DNA of 64,000 bases from JBCBSK01 sp965250105 (GCA_965250105.1 OZ252290.1:496001-560000), one strand, 5' to 3'. Numbered from the stretch's first letter, positions 43,470-53,016 are shown. Notes: generated by a model not told the origin, from the sequence alone. Translations and numbers: made by a program.

Positions 43470-44348
43470 TTATTCGGCGGCATCCCGCACGGCGACCAGA
43501 TTACCGATGCCGCGGATGATGTGGTCCTCGATGGCGAGGAAGGCATCCGCCGTCGCCTGTTCCGAGCGCAGGATGCCGATTTCGCACGCCCCCAGCATCG
43601 GATAGCCGTCGGCTTCGGTGAGTATCCGCATGCCAGGACGCAAGCCGCTTTCGGGCATGACCGAAACCGCCAGCCCGGCGCAGACGGCGCTGGCGATGCC
43701 GGCCGCGCTACCGCTCGTATAGGCGATGCGCCAGTCGCGGTTGATACTGGTCAGCGCTTCGGTCGCCTGGCGCCGCCAGGAACAGGTCTGCGGGCCGAGC
43801 GCCAGCGGCACGACATCCAGCTCGTGCTGGCAATGTCCGTCGCCGGTGATCCAATGCAGCGATTCGCGCCGGATCGGTCGCGCCAGCCCCTTCGAATCGC
43901 CCTGGGTCAGGATGCCGATATCGAGCCGGCCGTCGCCGATGCGCTTCAAGACGCAGGCCGAGGAATCGCAGAAGACCTCGATCTCGACGCCGGGATGGGT
44001 GCGCGAAAAGCTCGCCAGGACCTTCGGCAGGAGCCGGTCGATATAGTCGTCCGGCAGGCCGAGGCGCACGCGGCCGACCATGTCCGGACCGGTGAACAGG
44101 CCGACGGCCTCGTCATTGAGGTGCAGGATGCGGCTGGCATAGTCCCGCAGCCGCACGCCATCGGCCGTCAGCCGCACCGAACGGCCCTCGCGCGTGAAGA
44201 CCTGCCGGCCGATCTGTTCTTCGAGCTTCTTGATCTGCATCGATACCGCAGACTGGGTCTTGTGGACGCGCTCCGCGGCGCGCGTGAACCCGCCCTCGTC
44301 GGCGACGGCGAGGAAGGTCCGCAAGTGATCGGTATCGAGCGTCTGCAT
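43470..44348 (-). CDS. LysR family transcriptional regulator
   Basis: A 292-residue LysR-type regulator. The N-terminal winged helix covers residues 1-65 (LDTDHLRTFLAVADEGGFTRAAERVHKTQSAVSMQIKKLEEQ, cited by its ends), followed by the linker helix and a substrate-binding domain (about 90-285) of the periplasmic-binding fold. The inducer is unknown. It is divergent from the DUF1127 gene, and the 173-base intergenic region contains nested inverted repeats next to its start, fitting autoregulation and control of the neighbour. Confidence 0.92.
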   Translation of the reverse strand: MQTLDTDHLRTFLAVADEGGFTRAAERVHKTQSAVSMQIKKLEEQIGRQVFTREGRSVRLTADGVRLRDYASRILHLNDEAVGLFTGPDMVGRVRLGLPDDYIDRLLPKVLASFSRTHPGVEIEVFCDSSACVLKRIGDGRLDIGILTQGDSKGLARPIRRESLHWITGDGHCQHELDVVPLALGPQTCSWRRQATEALTSINRDWRIAYTSGSAAGIASAVCAGLAVSVMPESGLRPGMRILTEADGYPMLGACEIGILRSEQATADAFLAIEDHIIRGIGNLVAVRDAAE

Positions 44349-44359
44349 CGGATCAACCC

Positions 44360-44393
44360 ATCAATGTTTGGAATGGTATTGATATAAAACATT
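44360..44393. promoter_or_regulatory. nested inverted repeats between LysR and DUF1127 genes
   Basis: ATCAAT (44360-44365) and ATTGAT (44378-44383) form one inverted repeat; AATGTTT (44363-44369) and AAACATT (44387-44393) form a second, overlapping one. They begin 12 bases upstream of the lysR start codon on its strand, in an AT-rich patch. The position suits a LysR-type operator. Confidence 0.5.
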
Positions 44394-44521
44394 CGTTGGA
44401 CCAATCGGTCAAGCGAACGCATCTTCCCACCATCACCCGAACGGGCACGCCCCTTCGCCGACGCCGGAACAACCGTTTCGGCGCACGGGACCGGCTTGCC
44501 CGAGATACGAGGAGACCGACC

Positions 44522-44836
44522 ATGGCCACGATCGATTATCACCGGCACGTCCCGCAAGGCGCCAGCAGGTCGCCTGGCACCGGCCTCGCGGGCCCGGCCG
44601 CGCTTTACGACAAGTTCGCCGCGCTGATCGGGCGCTACCGCAGCAATATCGCGCGACGGCGCAAGATCCACGACCTCCAGGACATGGATGAGCGGATGCT
44701 GGCCGATATCGGCCTGTCGCAGGCCGATATTCATGCCGCGCTGGAACTGCCCTTCGAGAAGGATCCGACCGCGTTTCTCGCCGCGCGCCGTCGCGAGCGG
44801 GTCGGCCGCTTCTACCGGGGCGTGCGCCGCCGGTGA
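44522..44836 (+). CDS. DUF1127 domain-containing protein
   Basis: A 104-residue protein with a C-terminal DUF1127 domain: RRRKIHDLQDMDERMLADIGLSQADI (cited by its ends, about residues 43-70). The domain is short, arginine-rich and common in alphaproteobacteria, where small DUF1127 proteins bind RNA or modulate phosphate and carbon metabolism. The N-terminal 40 residues are a less conserved linker. The ATG at 44522 follows GAGGAG at a proper distance. It is divergent from the LysR gene, a frequent pairing. Confidence 0.85.
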   Translation: MATIDYHRHVPQGASRSPGTGLAGPAALYDKFAALIGRYRSNIARRRKIHDLQDMDERMLADIGLSQADIHAALELPFEKDPTAFLAARRRERVGRFYRGVRRR

Positions 44837-44843
44837 GCGGTCA

Positions 44844-46340
44844 TCACGTCCTGACGCCGGTCGCGCTGCGGCCGCTCGAAAAGGGCGACAGGGCGACCCA
44901 CCAGCCGGTCTTCGGGGCCTGGCCGTCATCCGGCGGCCGGGCCTCGATGCGTCTGATCACGGCGAACCCCATGATGATGGCCGCAATGCCGAAGATGACG
45001 CCGCCCGCCGCCTGACCGGCCAGCGCGCCTTCCGGGCCGAGCCACATCGTGCCAAGCGCGACGAAGGGGATGGTGCCGATCGTCGCCCGGCCCCAGTTGA
45101 ACAGCGTCGACAGGACCGGAAAGCCGAGATTGTTGAACGACGCATTGGCGACGAACAACAGGCCGTTGAACAGAAAGCCGCCGGCGGCGATCAGGCAGAA
45201 GAAGCGGATCATGCTGGCGGCCTGGTCCGACGCTTCGAACATCAGGATGATCCAAGGGTAGATCAGCGCCAGGACGGCCCAGAGCGTCAGGCAGTAGCCG
45301 ATGGTCAGGATCATCGCGTCGCGCAACACGGCCCTGAGCCTGTCGAAACGCTTGGCGCCATAGTTCTGGCCGATGATCGGGCCGACCGCGCCCGACAGCG
45401 CGAAGATCGCCCCGAACGCGACGGGGATGACGCGGCCGATGATGGCCCAGCCGGCGACCGCGGAATCGCCGAAGGCCGCGATGGCGGCGGTGATGTAGGC
45501 ATTGCCCACCGGCGTCGCGATATTGGTCAGGACGGCCGGCCCGGCGATCGTGAACAGCGCGCGCGCATCCGCCAGCGTCTGTGCCAGCGAGGGGCGCGCG
45601 ACGAGGTCGTGAATGCGGATCGCGCAATAAAGCCCCGTGGTGACGATCGCCGCGCGCGCCAGCACCGAGACGATGGCCGCGCCATCGATACCGAGCCCCA
45701 ACAGGAAGATGAAGACGGGATCGAGCGCGGCGGTGACCGCACCGCCGATCAACGTCACATACATCGCCCGCTTGGCGTCACCGACCGCCCGCAGGATGCC
45801 GGAAGCCGCCATGCCGAGCCCGAGAAGCGGCATCGACGGAATGACGATCGACAGAAACCGCAGCGCCAGATCGAGCGTCCGCCCCTTGGCGCCGAGCAGC
45901 GACAGGATCGTCGTCAGGTTGAACAGGAGCAGCACCGCGACGGCGATCATGATGAGGGCCGAGAACACCAGCCCAGAAGCGGCCAGCCGACGGGCGCGCG
46001 CCCTGTCGCCCGCGCCGAGCGCCCGCGACACCAGCGCCGTCACCGCGATCGTCAGGCCGATCGACACCGAGATGTTGAAGAACATGATCGTGCCGGCATA
46101 GCCGATGGCGGCGGCCAGCTCGCTCTCGCCGAGCAGGCTTATGTAGAAGATATTGAGAAAGTCGACGATGAACAGCGACACCAGCCCGACCGAGCCCGTC
46201 CCGGTCATCACCGCGACATGGCGCATGGTCGAGCCCTCGACGAAGCGCGCCTGACCATCGGTGTCGGACGCCGGCTTGGAGGTGGTCACGCGCGCCGCCT
46301 CATGCGATGCCGCCCGAGGTTTCGGCGCCTGCCGCGCCAT
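44844..46340 (-). CDS. MATE family efflux transporter
   Basis: A 498-residue multidrug and toxin extrusion (MatE) protein with about twelve membrane segments arranged in two homologous halves (first around 45-250, second around 265-475). Recognisable features are the N-terminal VDFLNIFYISLLGESELAAAIGYAG (cited in part) and the second-half GAVGPIIGQNYGAKRFDR, a typical MATE motif. It probably exports cationic compounds with Na+ or H+. It starts five bases after the antiporter stop on the same strand, so the two are probably co-transcribed. Confidence 0.9.
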   Translation of the reverse strand: MARQAPKPRAASHEAARVTTSKPASDTDGQARFVEGSTMRHVAVMTGTGSVGLVSLFIVDFLNIFYISLLGESELAAAIGYAGTIMFFNISVSIGLTIAVTALVSRALGAGDRARARRLAASGLVFSALIMIAVAVLLLFNLTTILSLLGAKGRTLDLALRFLSIVIPSMPLLGLGMAASGILRAVGDAKRAMYVTLIGGAVTAALDPVFIFLLGLGIDGAAIVSVLARAAIVTTGLYCAIRIHDLVARPSLAQTLADARALFTIAGPAVLTNIATPVGNAYITAAIAAFGDSAVAGWAIIGRVIPVAFGAIFALSGAVGPIIGQNYGAKRFDRLRAVLRDAMILTIGYCLTLWAVLALIYPWIILMFEASDQAASMIRFFCLIAAGGFLFNGLLFVANASFNNLGFPVLSTLFNWGRATIGTIPFVALGTMWLGPEGALAGQAAGGVIFGIAAIIMGFAVIRRIEARPPDDGQAPKTGWWVALSPFSSGRSATGVRT

Positions 46341-46345
46341 GGCGG

Positions 46346-48175
46346 TCAGACAAGGTCCGTCTCCGACGCATCGGGCGTGTCGCGGTCGCGGCGCGCTTCG
46401 GGGTTGAGGCGTTCGGGCGCCGAGCGTGGCGGCACCAGCGGTTCGGGCGTTGCAAGCAGCTTCTCCATGCCCGAATAGATGTCGCCGGCGCGCTGCAGGT
46501 TGAGCCGTTCCCGGTCGCGCTGGCGGATCTCGGCCTCGATGTCGGCGGCGGTTTCCGCATCGACGCCGAGCTGTTCGAGCGCCATGCGCCCGAAGACGAT
46601 CGCGCTTTCGAGCGTCTCGCGCAGTTCGAAGCCGACATCCTTGTTCAACAGGTCGATCGACTGCTGCCGGTCATAGCTGCGCACGCCGAGAAGCGCGTTG
46701 GGAAACGACGCCTGGACCAGTTCGGCGATCCGGTTGGTGGTGTCGCGCCCGTCGGTGCAGACGGCGATGAGTTCGGCCTTGTCGGCGCCGGCGGCCCGCA
46801 GCACGTCGAGCCGGCGCCCATCGCCGTAATAGACGCGGAAACCGAACCGCGCCGCATTGTCGATACGCTCGATATTGTTGTCGATCGTGGTCACCTCGAT
46901 GCCGCGCGCCAGGAGCAATTGCGAGACCATCTGGCCGAACCGGCCGAAGCCGATCAACAGCACCGTGCCGCCGGCGCCTTCGAAATCCTCGTCGCGGGCC
47001 TCGTCCGCCCTATGGATCTGAAGATAGGGGATGAGGCGCACCAGAAGCGGCGTCGCGGCCATCGACAGCACCACGACGGCGATCATTTCTGAACTCTCCG
47101 CTGCGGTCATCACCCCGCCGGCGGTGGCGGCCGCATAGAGCACGAAGCCGAACTCGCCACCCTGGGGCAGATAGGCCGCGCTCGCCACCGCATCATTGTG
47201 GCCGGACCGGAACAGCCGCATCGAGATGTAAATGGTCAGCGACTTGATGAACAAAAGCGCGGGCACGCCGGTCAGAAGCACGAGCCAGCCCGAGATCAGC
47301 ACGCCGAGATCGATGCTCATGCCGACCGCGATGAAGAACAGGCCGAGCAGCAGGCCGCGAAACGGCTCGATATCGGCTTCGAGCTGATGGCGGAACTTGG
47401 ATTCGGCGAGCAGCACGCCAGCGAGAAACGCCCCCATCGCCATGGACAGCCCGGCCAGCTGCATCAGCGTCGCCGCGGCGAGAACGATGAACAGCCCGGC
47501 GGCGGTCATGATTTCGCGCGCCCCGGATTCGGCCAGGATGCGGAAGAACGGGTTCATCAGATAGCGCCCGACGAGCACGACGGTGGTCACCGCGCCGGCG
47601 ATCTTGAGCGCCACCAGCCAGGCCGGATCGGCCGCCTCGCCGCCATGCGGGGCGAGGATCGCCACCAGCGCCAGGATCGGCACGAAGGCGATGTCCTGGA
47701 ACAGGAGGATGGCGAAGGATTTGCGGCCATGGGTCGACTGGGTCTCGCCACGCTCGTCGAGAAGCTGCATGACAAGCGCCGTCGACGACAGAGCGAGCCC
47801 GAGACCGGCGATGAGCGCGAACTCCCAGCCCCGGTCGAGCACGTAGAGCGCGTAGAGCATGATGCCGCCGGCGCCGAGCAGCATCTGCGCGAGCCCGAGG
47901 CCGAAGATGTCCTTGCGCATCGACCACAGCCGCGACGGCTTCAGTTCGAGGCCGATCACGAACAACAGCAGCACCACGCCGAGTTCGGAGACATGCAGCA
48001 TGTCCTCGGCCTCGGGAAACAGGCCGAGAACCTGCGGGCCGATGACGATGCCGGCGGCGAGATAGCCGAGCACCGAGCCGAGCCCGAGCCGCTTGAACAG
48101 CGGGATCGCGATCACCGCCGCGCCGAGCAGGATCAGCGCCTCGGCAAATAACAGGGATGCTGCGTCGTTTTCCAT
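46346..48175 (-). CDS. monovalent cation:proton antiporter-2 (KefB/C type)
   Basis: A 609-residue CPA2 antiporter. Twelve or so membrane segments (about residues 8-385) are followed by a cytosolic RCK/TrkA-N domain: VLLIGFGRFGQMVSQLLL (about 412-429) and TTIDNNIERID, a dinucleotide-binding fold. The pore region has LFFIAVGMSIDLGVL and LALSSTALVMQLL. Such proteins move K+ out against H+, often gated by glutathione adducts. I do not assign kefB or kefC because the regulatory partner KefF/G is not nearby. The ATG at 48175 opens directly into the first helix. The MATE gene is downstream. Confidence 0.9.
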   Translation of the reverse strand: MENDAASLLFAEALILLGAAVIAIPLFKRLGLGSVLGYLAAGIVIGPQVLGLFPEAEDMLHVSELGVVLLLFVIGLELKPSRLWSMRKDIFGLGLAQMLLGAGGIMLYALYVLDRGWEFALIAGLGLALSSTALVMQLLDERGETQSTHGRKSFAILLFQDIAFVPILALVAILAPHGGEAADPAWLVALKIAGAVTTVVLVGRYLMNPFFRILAESGAREIMTAAGLFIVLAAATLMQLAGLSMAMGAFLAGVLLAESKFRHQLEADIEPFRGLLLGLFFIAVGMSIDLGVLISGWLVLLTGVPALLFIKSLTIYISMRLFRSGHNDAVASAAYLPQGGEFGFVLYAAATAGGVMTAAESSEMIAVVVLSMAATPLLVRLIPYLQIHRADEARDEDFEGAGGTVLLIGFGRFGQMVSQLLLARGIEVTTIDNNIERIDNAARFGFRVYYGDGRRLDVLRAAGADKAELIAVCTDGRDTTNRIAELVQASFPNALLGVRSYDRQQSIDLLNKDVGFELRETLESAIVFGRMALEQLGVDAETAADIEAEIRQRDRERLNLQRAGDIYSGMEKLLATPEPLVPPRSAPERLNPEARRDRDTPDASETDLV

Positions 48176-48292
48176 TGTGCTGGCGTATCTTGCGGTCAAT
48201 ATCGGCGCAAGTGGCCTTACGCCAAGGTTGTAATCGTTTATACGAGACGTTACGACGCCCCGGCCCGGCGGGCGAAACAGGGTATAGCAGTC

Positions 48293-49465
48293 ATGCGGTT
48301 CATTCTTGTCACGATCTTGGCGGCCTGCCTGACCGCATGCGCCACGCCCGATCGCAATCCGGTGCCGGTCGGCTTCGAATCGCTGATGACGATCGAGGGC
48401 TACGGCCCGGTCCGCATGTGGGGCGACGAGGAGCCGGAAAACCTCGTCGCGATGATGGAGACGATCCGCACCCAGTCGGCGGCCGCTGGCCGCCATACGG
48501 GCCCGCGCCGGACGCGGGTGGCGAATTTCCTGGCCATATCAGGCGGCGGCAGCGACGGCGCCTATGGCGCGGGCCTGCTCAATGGCTGGACCGCGGCGGG
48601 CACGCGACCGGAATTCGACGTCGTCACCGGCGTCTCGACCGGCGCGCTGACGGCGCCCTTCGCCTTTCTCGGCAGCGCCTACGACCCGGTCCTGCGCGAG
48701 ATCTACACGCAATATGACGATGCGGCGCTCTATGAGCAGAACGCGCTGCCGCAGATCTTCCGCCGCGCCGCGATCTACGATACCGAGCGGCTGCAGAACC
48801 TCATCGCGCGCTACGTCAATGACGATGTCGTCGCCGAGATCGCCGAACAGCATCAGCGCGGCCGCCGGCTTCTGATCGGCACCGCCCATCTCGACGCCCA
48901 GCGGGCGGTGATCTGGGATATCGGCGCGATCGCGGCCAGCGATCAGCCGGACCGGGCGCAGCTGATCCACAGCATCATGACCGCATCGGCCGCCATTCCG
49001 GGCGTCTTCCCGGCGGTCCGCATCCAGGTCCTGATCGACGGGCAGACCTATGACGAACTCCATGTCGACGGCGGCACGGTGGAACAGGTCTTCCTGTTCC
49101 CGATCGACGAGCGGCCGAACTGGGGCGGCCGCATTCCCGACGGCGCCGTCGAGCAGGCCAATCTCTACGTCATCAGGAACGGCAAGCTCGACGCCGAATG
49201 GCAGACCGTCCAACCGACGCTGGCCGGTGTCGCCAGCCGCACCATCTCGACGCTGATCAAGCGCCAGGCCGTCGGCGATCTGAACCGGCTCTACCGGCAA
49301 TCGGAGGAGCTGGGCCTGGCCTATCATCTGGCCGCGATCCCGAACGATTTCGACGTCGAGTCGGAGAGCGATTTCGACACCAATTACATGCGCGCGCTCC
49401 TGGCGCGCGGCGAGAGCGACGCCGAAAGCGGCTATGACTGGCAGCGCCAGCCGCCCGTATTCTAA
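48293..49465 (+). CDS. patatin-like phospholipase, lipoprotein
   Basis: A 390-residue protein with a lipoprotein signal: MRFILVTILAACLTACATPD, with lipobox LTAC and Cys16 as the lipidated residue. The patatin domain (about 75-340) has the oxyanion loop SGGGSDGAYGAG, the nucleophile elbow GVSTG with Ser115, and the D-G-G motif with Asp259 (HVDGG), so both dyad residues are present and it should be an active lipid acyl hydrolase. It would sit at the membrane facing the periplasm. It is divergent from the antiporter gene. Confidence 0.9.
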   Translation: MRFILVTILAACLTACATPDRNPVPVGFESLMTIEGYGPVRMWGDEEPENLVAMMETIRTQSAAAGRHTGPRRTRVANFLAISGGGSDGAYGAGLLNGWTAAGTRPEFDVVTGVSTGALTAPFAFLGSAYDPVLREIYTQYDDAALYEQNALPQIFRRAAIYDTERLQNLIARYVNDDVVAEIAEQHQRGRRLLIGTAHLDAQRAVIWDIGAIAASDQPDRAQLIHSIMTASAAIPGVFPAVRIQVLIDGQTYDELHVDGGTVEQVFLFPIDERPNWGGRIPDGAVEQANLYVIRNGKLDAEWQTVQPTLAGVASRTISTLIKRQAVGDLNRLYRQSEELGLAYHLAAIPNDFDVESESDFDTNYMRALLARGESDAESGYDWQRQPPVF

Positions 49466-49833
49466 ACAATTCATCTGGACGACCGGCACAATCGGCCAAC
49501 TACTCGGCGCCCGCGCGACGTAGCGCGGGTCATGAAATCTTGTTACCATGCCGTAATCTTCCGAGCGCGCCGACGTTTTTCATCAGTCCGATATTCTGCA
49601 AATCGCCCTAATAAATGGGTAGGAAACATGAAAATAAAACAACACGAATCATATAGTAATATATAAACATTAAACTATTTTAATCATCTACACCATTCAT
49701 GGAATTGTTATAGTACTTTCACATTGATTTGCTCACCTACGTGATATCGCCCGATTGTCCGTCGGCGATCATCGTCTTGAAAAACAGGCGAGAGCCGCAT
49801 CGGTCGGTTCCACTCCACACAGGGAGCAGCTTC
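49466..49833. other. 368-base intergenic region with an AT-rich island before pstS
   Basis: Between the patatin gene and pstS. About 49600-49735 is strikingly AT-rich against GC-rich surroundings and includes the candidate Pho box. The AT-rich part has no coding frame of note. The last hundred bases return to normal composition and carry AGGGAG before the pstS ATG. Confidence 0.7.
49694..49722 (+). promoter_or_regulatory. candidate Pho box upstream of pstS
   Basis: Three tandem 11-base units, CATTCAT-GGAA, TTGTTAT-AGTA and CTTTCAC, each match the PhoB heptamer CTGTCAT at five of seven positions with exact 4-base spacers. It lies 112 bases upstream of the pstS ATG. Individual units are weak; the regular 11-base phasing and the pst context make it credible. 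Confidence 0.5.
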
Positions 49834-50898
49834 ATGACTATGATCGACACTTTGCGCAGGTCGGCGATCGTCGCGGCCAGCCTCGCCGTCATGGCCGGCC
49901 CGGCCGCCGCCTCCGAGAACATCACCGGTGGCGGGTCCACCTTCATCTTCCCGGTGCTCAGCGAGTGGGCCAAGGCCTATGAGGAAGCCACCGGCAACCA
50001 GATCAACTATCAGTCCATCGGTTCGGGCGGCGGCTTGCGTCAGCTCGAGGAGAAGACCGTGACCTTCGCGGCCTCCGACATGCCGTTGAAGGAAGCCAAG
50101 CTGCAGGCCGAGGGCTATGTGCAGTGGCCGCAGATCGCCGGCGCCATCGTGCCGGTCGTCAACATCAACGGCATCTCCGCCGGCGACATCACGCTCGACG
50201 GCGCGACGCTGGCCAACATCTATCTCGGCAAGATCACCGAATGGTCCGACCCGGCGATCAAGGCGCTCAACCCCGACCATGACCTGAGCGGCACCATCAC
50301 CGTCGTGCACCGCTCGGACGGCTCGGGGACGACGTTCAACTTCACCAACTATCTCGACAAGGTGTCGCAGGACTGGGACAAGGATGTCGGCTCCTCGACC
50401 GAGGTGAACTGGCCGACCGGCATCGGCGGCAAGGGCAATGCCGGCGTGGCGCAATATGTGAAGACCGTGCCGAACGCGATCGGCTATGTCGAATATGCCT
50501 ACGCGCTGGAAAACAACCTGGCCTATACCCAGCTCGTCAACCAGGCCGGCAAGACCGTCGCGCCGAACATGGCGTCGTTCCAGGCGGCCGCCGAAGGCGC
50601 CGCCCAGGGCTATGCCAACGCCCCGGGCTTCTACCTGATCCTCACCGATCAGCCCGGCGACGGCAGCTGGCCGATCCTCGCGACCACCTTCGTTCTGACC
50701 TATGCGACCCCGCAGGACGCCGACGCCACCAAGACGGCGCTCGAATTCTTCGACTGGGCGTTCAAGAACGGCGGCGATGCCGCGGCCAAGCTCGACTACC
50801 TGGCGATCCCGCAGACCGTCTACGAGCAGATCGAGACGACCTGGACCGACCAGATCAAGGCCGACGGCAATCCGGTCTGGACCGCGTCCACCAACTGA
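49834..50898 (+). CDS. pstS: phosphate ABC transporter substrate-binding protein PstS
   Basis: A 354-residue periplasmic phosphate-binding protein. The signal peptide (TLRRSAIVAASLAVMAGPAAA) ends near residue 27. The phosphate-binding loops are visible: ITGGGSTFIFPVL, SIGSGGG, ASDMPL, and the HRSDGSGTTFNFTNYL around residues 160-175. The ATG at 49834 follows AGGGAG; the frame is open further upstream but has no start signal. It is the first gene of pstSCAB and is followed by a hairpin that may set its higher expression. Confidence 0.95.
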   Translation: MTMIDTLRRSAIVAASLAVMAGPAAASENITGGGSTFIFPVLSEWAKAYEEATGNQINYQSIGSGGGLRQLEEKTVTFAASDMPLKEAKLQAEGYVQWPQIAGAIVPVVNINGISAGDITLDGATLANIYLGKITEWSDPAIKALNPDHDLSGTITVVHRSDGSGTTFNFTNYLDKVSQDWDKDVGSSTEVNWPTGIGGKGNAGVAQYVKTVPNAIGYVEYAYALENNLAYTQLVNQAGKTVAPNMASFQAAAEGAAQGYANAPGFYLILTDQPGDGSWPILATTFVLTYATPQDADATKTALEFFDWAFKNGGDAAAKLDYLAIPQTVYEQIETTWTDQIKADGNPVWTASTN

Positions 50899-50922
50899 CC
50901 CGCATCCGATACCCGCATGACA

Positions 50923-50949
50923 GGGAGCGGCCGGTTTCGGGCCGCTCCC
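50923..50949 (+). other. stable hairpin between pstS and pstC
   Basis: GGGAGCGGCC and GGCCGCTCCC form a perfect 10-base-pair stem with a 7-base loop, 24 bases after the pstS stop. There is no T-run after it, so it is more likely an mRNA-stabilising or partially attenuating structure than a terminator, keeping pstS in excess over the membrane genes. Confidence 0.6.
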
Positions 50950-51049
50950 GCCGTCGAAACCCATCGCCCGGAACGGCGGGCGGTGGGCGACGCCCCTCCT
51001 CCCCTTCCGATCCGGCCACGCGATCGGGACAGGCTCTTGCCGAGGCATC

Positions 51050-52051
51050 ATGGCTGACACCGCTACCGTTCCGCCGGACAGAGATACCCGCGATATCCGG
51101 GAGATCCAGGAACTCCCCGAAACCGTCGGCGGCGCCGTCGGCGACGCGGTGTTCGGCTGGACCGCGCGCCTGCTCAGCCTCGGCCTGATCGGCACGCTGC
51201 TGGCCATCCTGATCGTCCTGATCGTCCAGGCCTGGCCGTCGATCACCGCCTTCGGCTTCCCCTTCATCTGGTCGTCGGAATGGAACCCGGTCGAAAACCA
51301 GTTCGGCGCCTGGCCGGCCATCGTCGGCACGCTCGTCACCTCCTTCATCGCGCTGCTGCTCGGCGTGCCGATCTCCTTCGGCATCGCGGTGTTCATTTCC
51401 GAGATTGCCCCACCGAGGGTCGGCGCGGTCCTCGGGCGGCTGATCGAACTGATGGCCGCCATTCCCTCGATCATCTTCGGCATGTGGGGGCTTCTGGTGC
51501 TGGCGCCGTTCATGGCCGCCCATATCCAGCCACCGATCATCGACACCTTCATGGGCGTGCCGCTGCTCGGCACGCTGTTCGGTCCGCCGCCAATCGGCAT
51601 CGGCGTATTCACGGCGGGGCTCATTCTCGCGCTGATGATCATTCCGCTGATCACCTCGGTGATGCGCGACGTGCTCGAGTCCGTGCCGCAGGTGATGCGC
51701 GAAGCGGCTTACGGCATGGGCTGCACCCGCTTCGAGGTGATCATGCTGGTCCTGGTGCCGGCCGGCCGCATCGGGCTCCTAGGTGGCGTCATTCTCGGCC
51801 TCGGGCGGGCGCTCGGCGAAACCATGGCCGTCACCTTCGTCATCGGCAACGCGCACAATCTGGCGCCGTCACTGTTCATGCCCGGCACGACGATCTCGGC
51901 GACGATCGCCAATGAATTCACCGAGGCGACGGGCACGCTGTATCCCGCGGCGCTGATGGAACTCGGCGTCATCCTGTTCGTCATCACCTTCATCGTGCTG
52001 ATCCTGTCGCGTCTCATGACGCGCGGCGCGGGCGCACCGGGGGGTGGCTGA
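51050..52051 (+). CDS. pstC: phosphate ABC transporter permease PstC
   Basis: A 333-residue permease of the high-affinity phosphate transporter. It has an N-terminal cytoplasmic extension of about 45 residues, then six membrane segments. The ABC permease EAA loop, contacting PstB, is visible as REAAYGMGCTRFEVIMLVLVP (cited in part) around residues 222-240, with GLGRALGETMAVTFVIGNAH after it. It follows pstS after 151 bases that contain a hairpin, and precedes pstA by 81 bases. Confidence 0.94.
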   Translation: MADTATVPPDRDTRDIREIQELPETVGGAVGDAVFGWTARLLSLGLIGTLLAILIVLIVQAWPSITAFGFPFIWSSEWNPVENQFGAWPAIVGTLVTSFIALLLGVPISFGIAVFISEIAPPRVGAVLGRLIELMAAIPSIIFGMWGLLVLAPFMAAHIQPPIIDTFMGVPLLGTLFGPPPIGIGVFTAGLILALMIIPLITSVMRDVLESVPQVMREAAYGMGCTRFEVIMLVLVPAGRIGLLGGVILGLGRALGETMAVTFVIGNAHNLAPSLFMPGTTISATIANEFTEATGTLYPAALMELGVILFVITFIVLILSRLMTRGAGAPGGG

Positions 52052-52132
52052 GAACGATCCCGGAAGAAGCGAAACGGGCTGGATGATTGACCGGATGACG
52101 AACGCAACCGGCCGAAGAAACGGACCTCGACG

Positions 52133-52954
52133 ATGAGAACTGCCATCAACACGGCCTTTTCGCTGTTTTGCCTTGTCTCGGTGATGATCGGGGTCGGTTT
52201 CCTTCTGCTGATCCTCTATTCGCTGTTCGCGCGGGGGCTGCCGGCCTTCTTCACCTATCCCGTCTTCACCGAATCCGTGCCCGCGCCGGCCGCTTCGGGT
52301 GGGCTTCTGAACGCGCTTGTCGGCTCGCTGATCATCACCGGCATCGGCATGCTGATCGCCATCCCGATCGCGCTCCTGATTGCGACCTATATGTCGGAAT
52401 TCGGCCGCGACAGCCGGCTGACCCATATGGTGCGCTTCTTCAACGACGTCCTGCTGTCGGCGCCGTCCATCCTGCTCGGCCTGTTCGTCTATGCGCTGAT
52501 GGTGCGCACGCTGGGTCATTTCTCGGCGATCGCCGGCTCGGTCGCGCTGGCCTTCATCGCGGTGCCGATGATCGTGCGGACCACCGAAGGCGTGTTCCAG
52601 CTGCTGCCGCAGGAAATGCGCGAAGCCGCGCTGGCGCTCGGCATTCCGCGCTGGAAGATGGTCGTGCTGATCGTCTGGCGCGCCGCCCTCGCCGGCATCA
52701 TCACCGCCGTGCTGCTGGCGACGGCGCGCATCACCGGCGAAACGGCGCCGCTGCTGTTCACCGCCCTGTCGAACAACTTCTTCAGCCTCAACATCTTCGA
52801 GCCGATGTCGACGCTGCCCGTCGTCATGTTCAACTTCGCCCTCAGCCCCTATCAGAACTGGCAGGACCTGGCCTGGGCCGCGGCCCTGATCATCACCGTG
52901 ACGATCCTGGTGATGAGCATCGTGGCGCGCGCCGTGGTGGGCCGGCGCGTCTGA
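52133..52954 (+). CDS. pstA: phosphate ABC transporter permease PstA
   Basis: A 273-residue second permease of the phosphate transporter with six membrane segments. The EAA loop reads MREAALALGIPRWKMVVLIV (about residues 162-181), followed by ATARITGETAPLLFTAL, which is characteristic of PstA. No fused PhoR or other domain is present. It sits between pstC and pstB. Confidence 0.94.
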   Translation: MRTAINTAFSLFCLVSVMIGVGFLLLILYSLFARGLPAFFTYPVFTESVPAPAASGGLLNALVGSLIITGIGMLIAIPIALLIATYMSEFGRDSRLTHMVRFFNDVLLSAPSILLGLFVYALMVRTLGHFSAIAGSVALAFIAVPMIVRTTEGVFQLLPQEMREAALALGIPRWKMVVLIVWRAALAGIITAVLLATARITGETAPLLFTALSNNFFSLNIFEPMSTLPVVMFNFALSPYQNWQDLAWAAALIITVTILVMSIVARAVVGRRV

Positions 52955-53016
52955 CCCCGACCTGAACCGTCACGAACCGACCGCATACGGATCGACCGCA
53001 ATCGGAGAGCCCCGCG

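Noticed and set aside
44688..46478. A 596-codon plus-strand frame opposite the MATE gene
   Set aside because: Its start lies inside the DUF1127 gene and its sequence is a charged shadow of the transporter.
49708..51654. A 648-codon minus-strand frame opposite pstS and pstC
   Set aside because: It covers parts of two certain genes and the hairpin between them; no credible domain.
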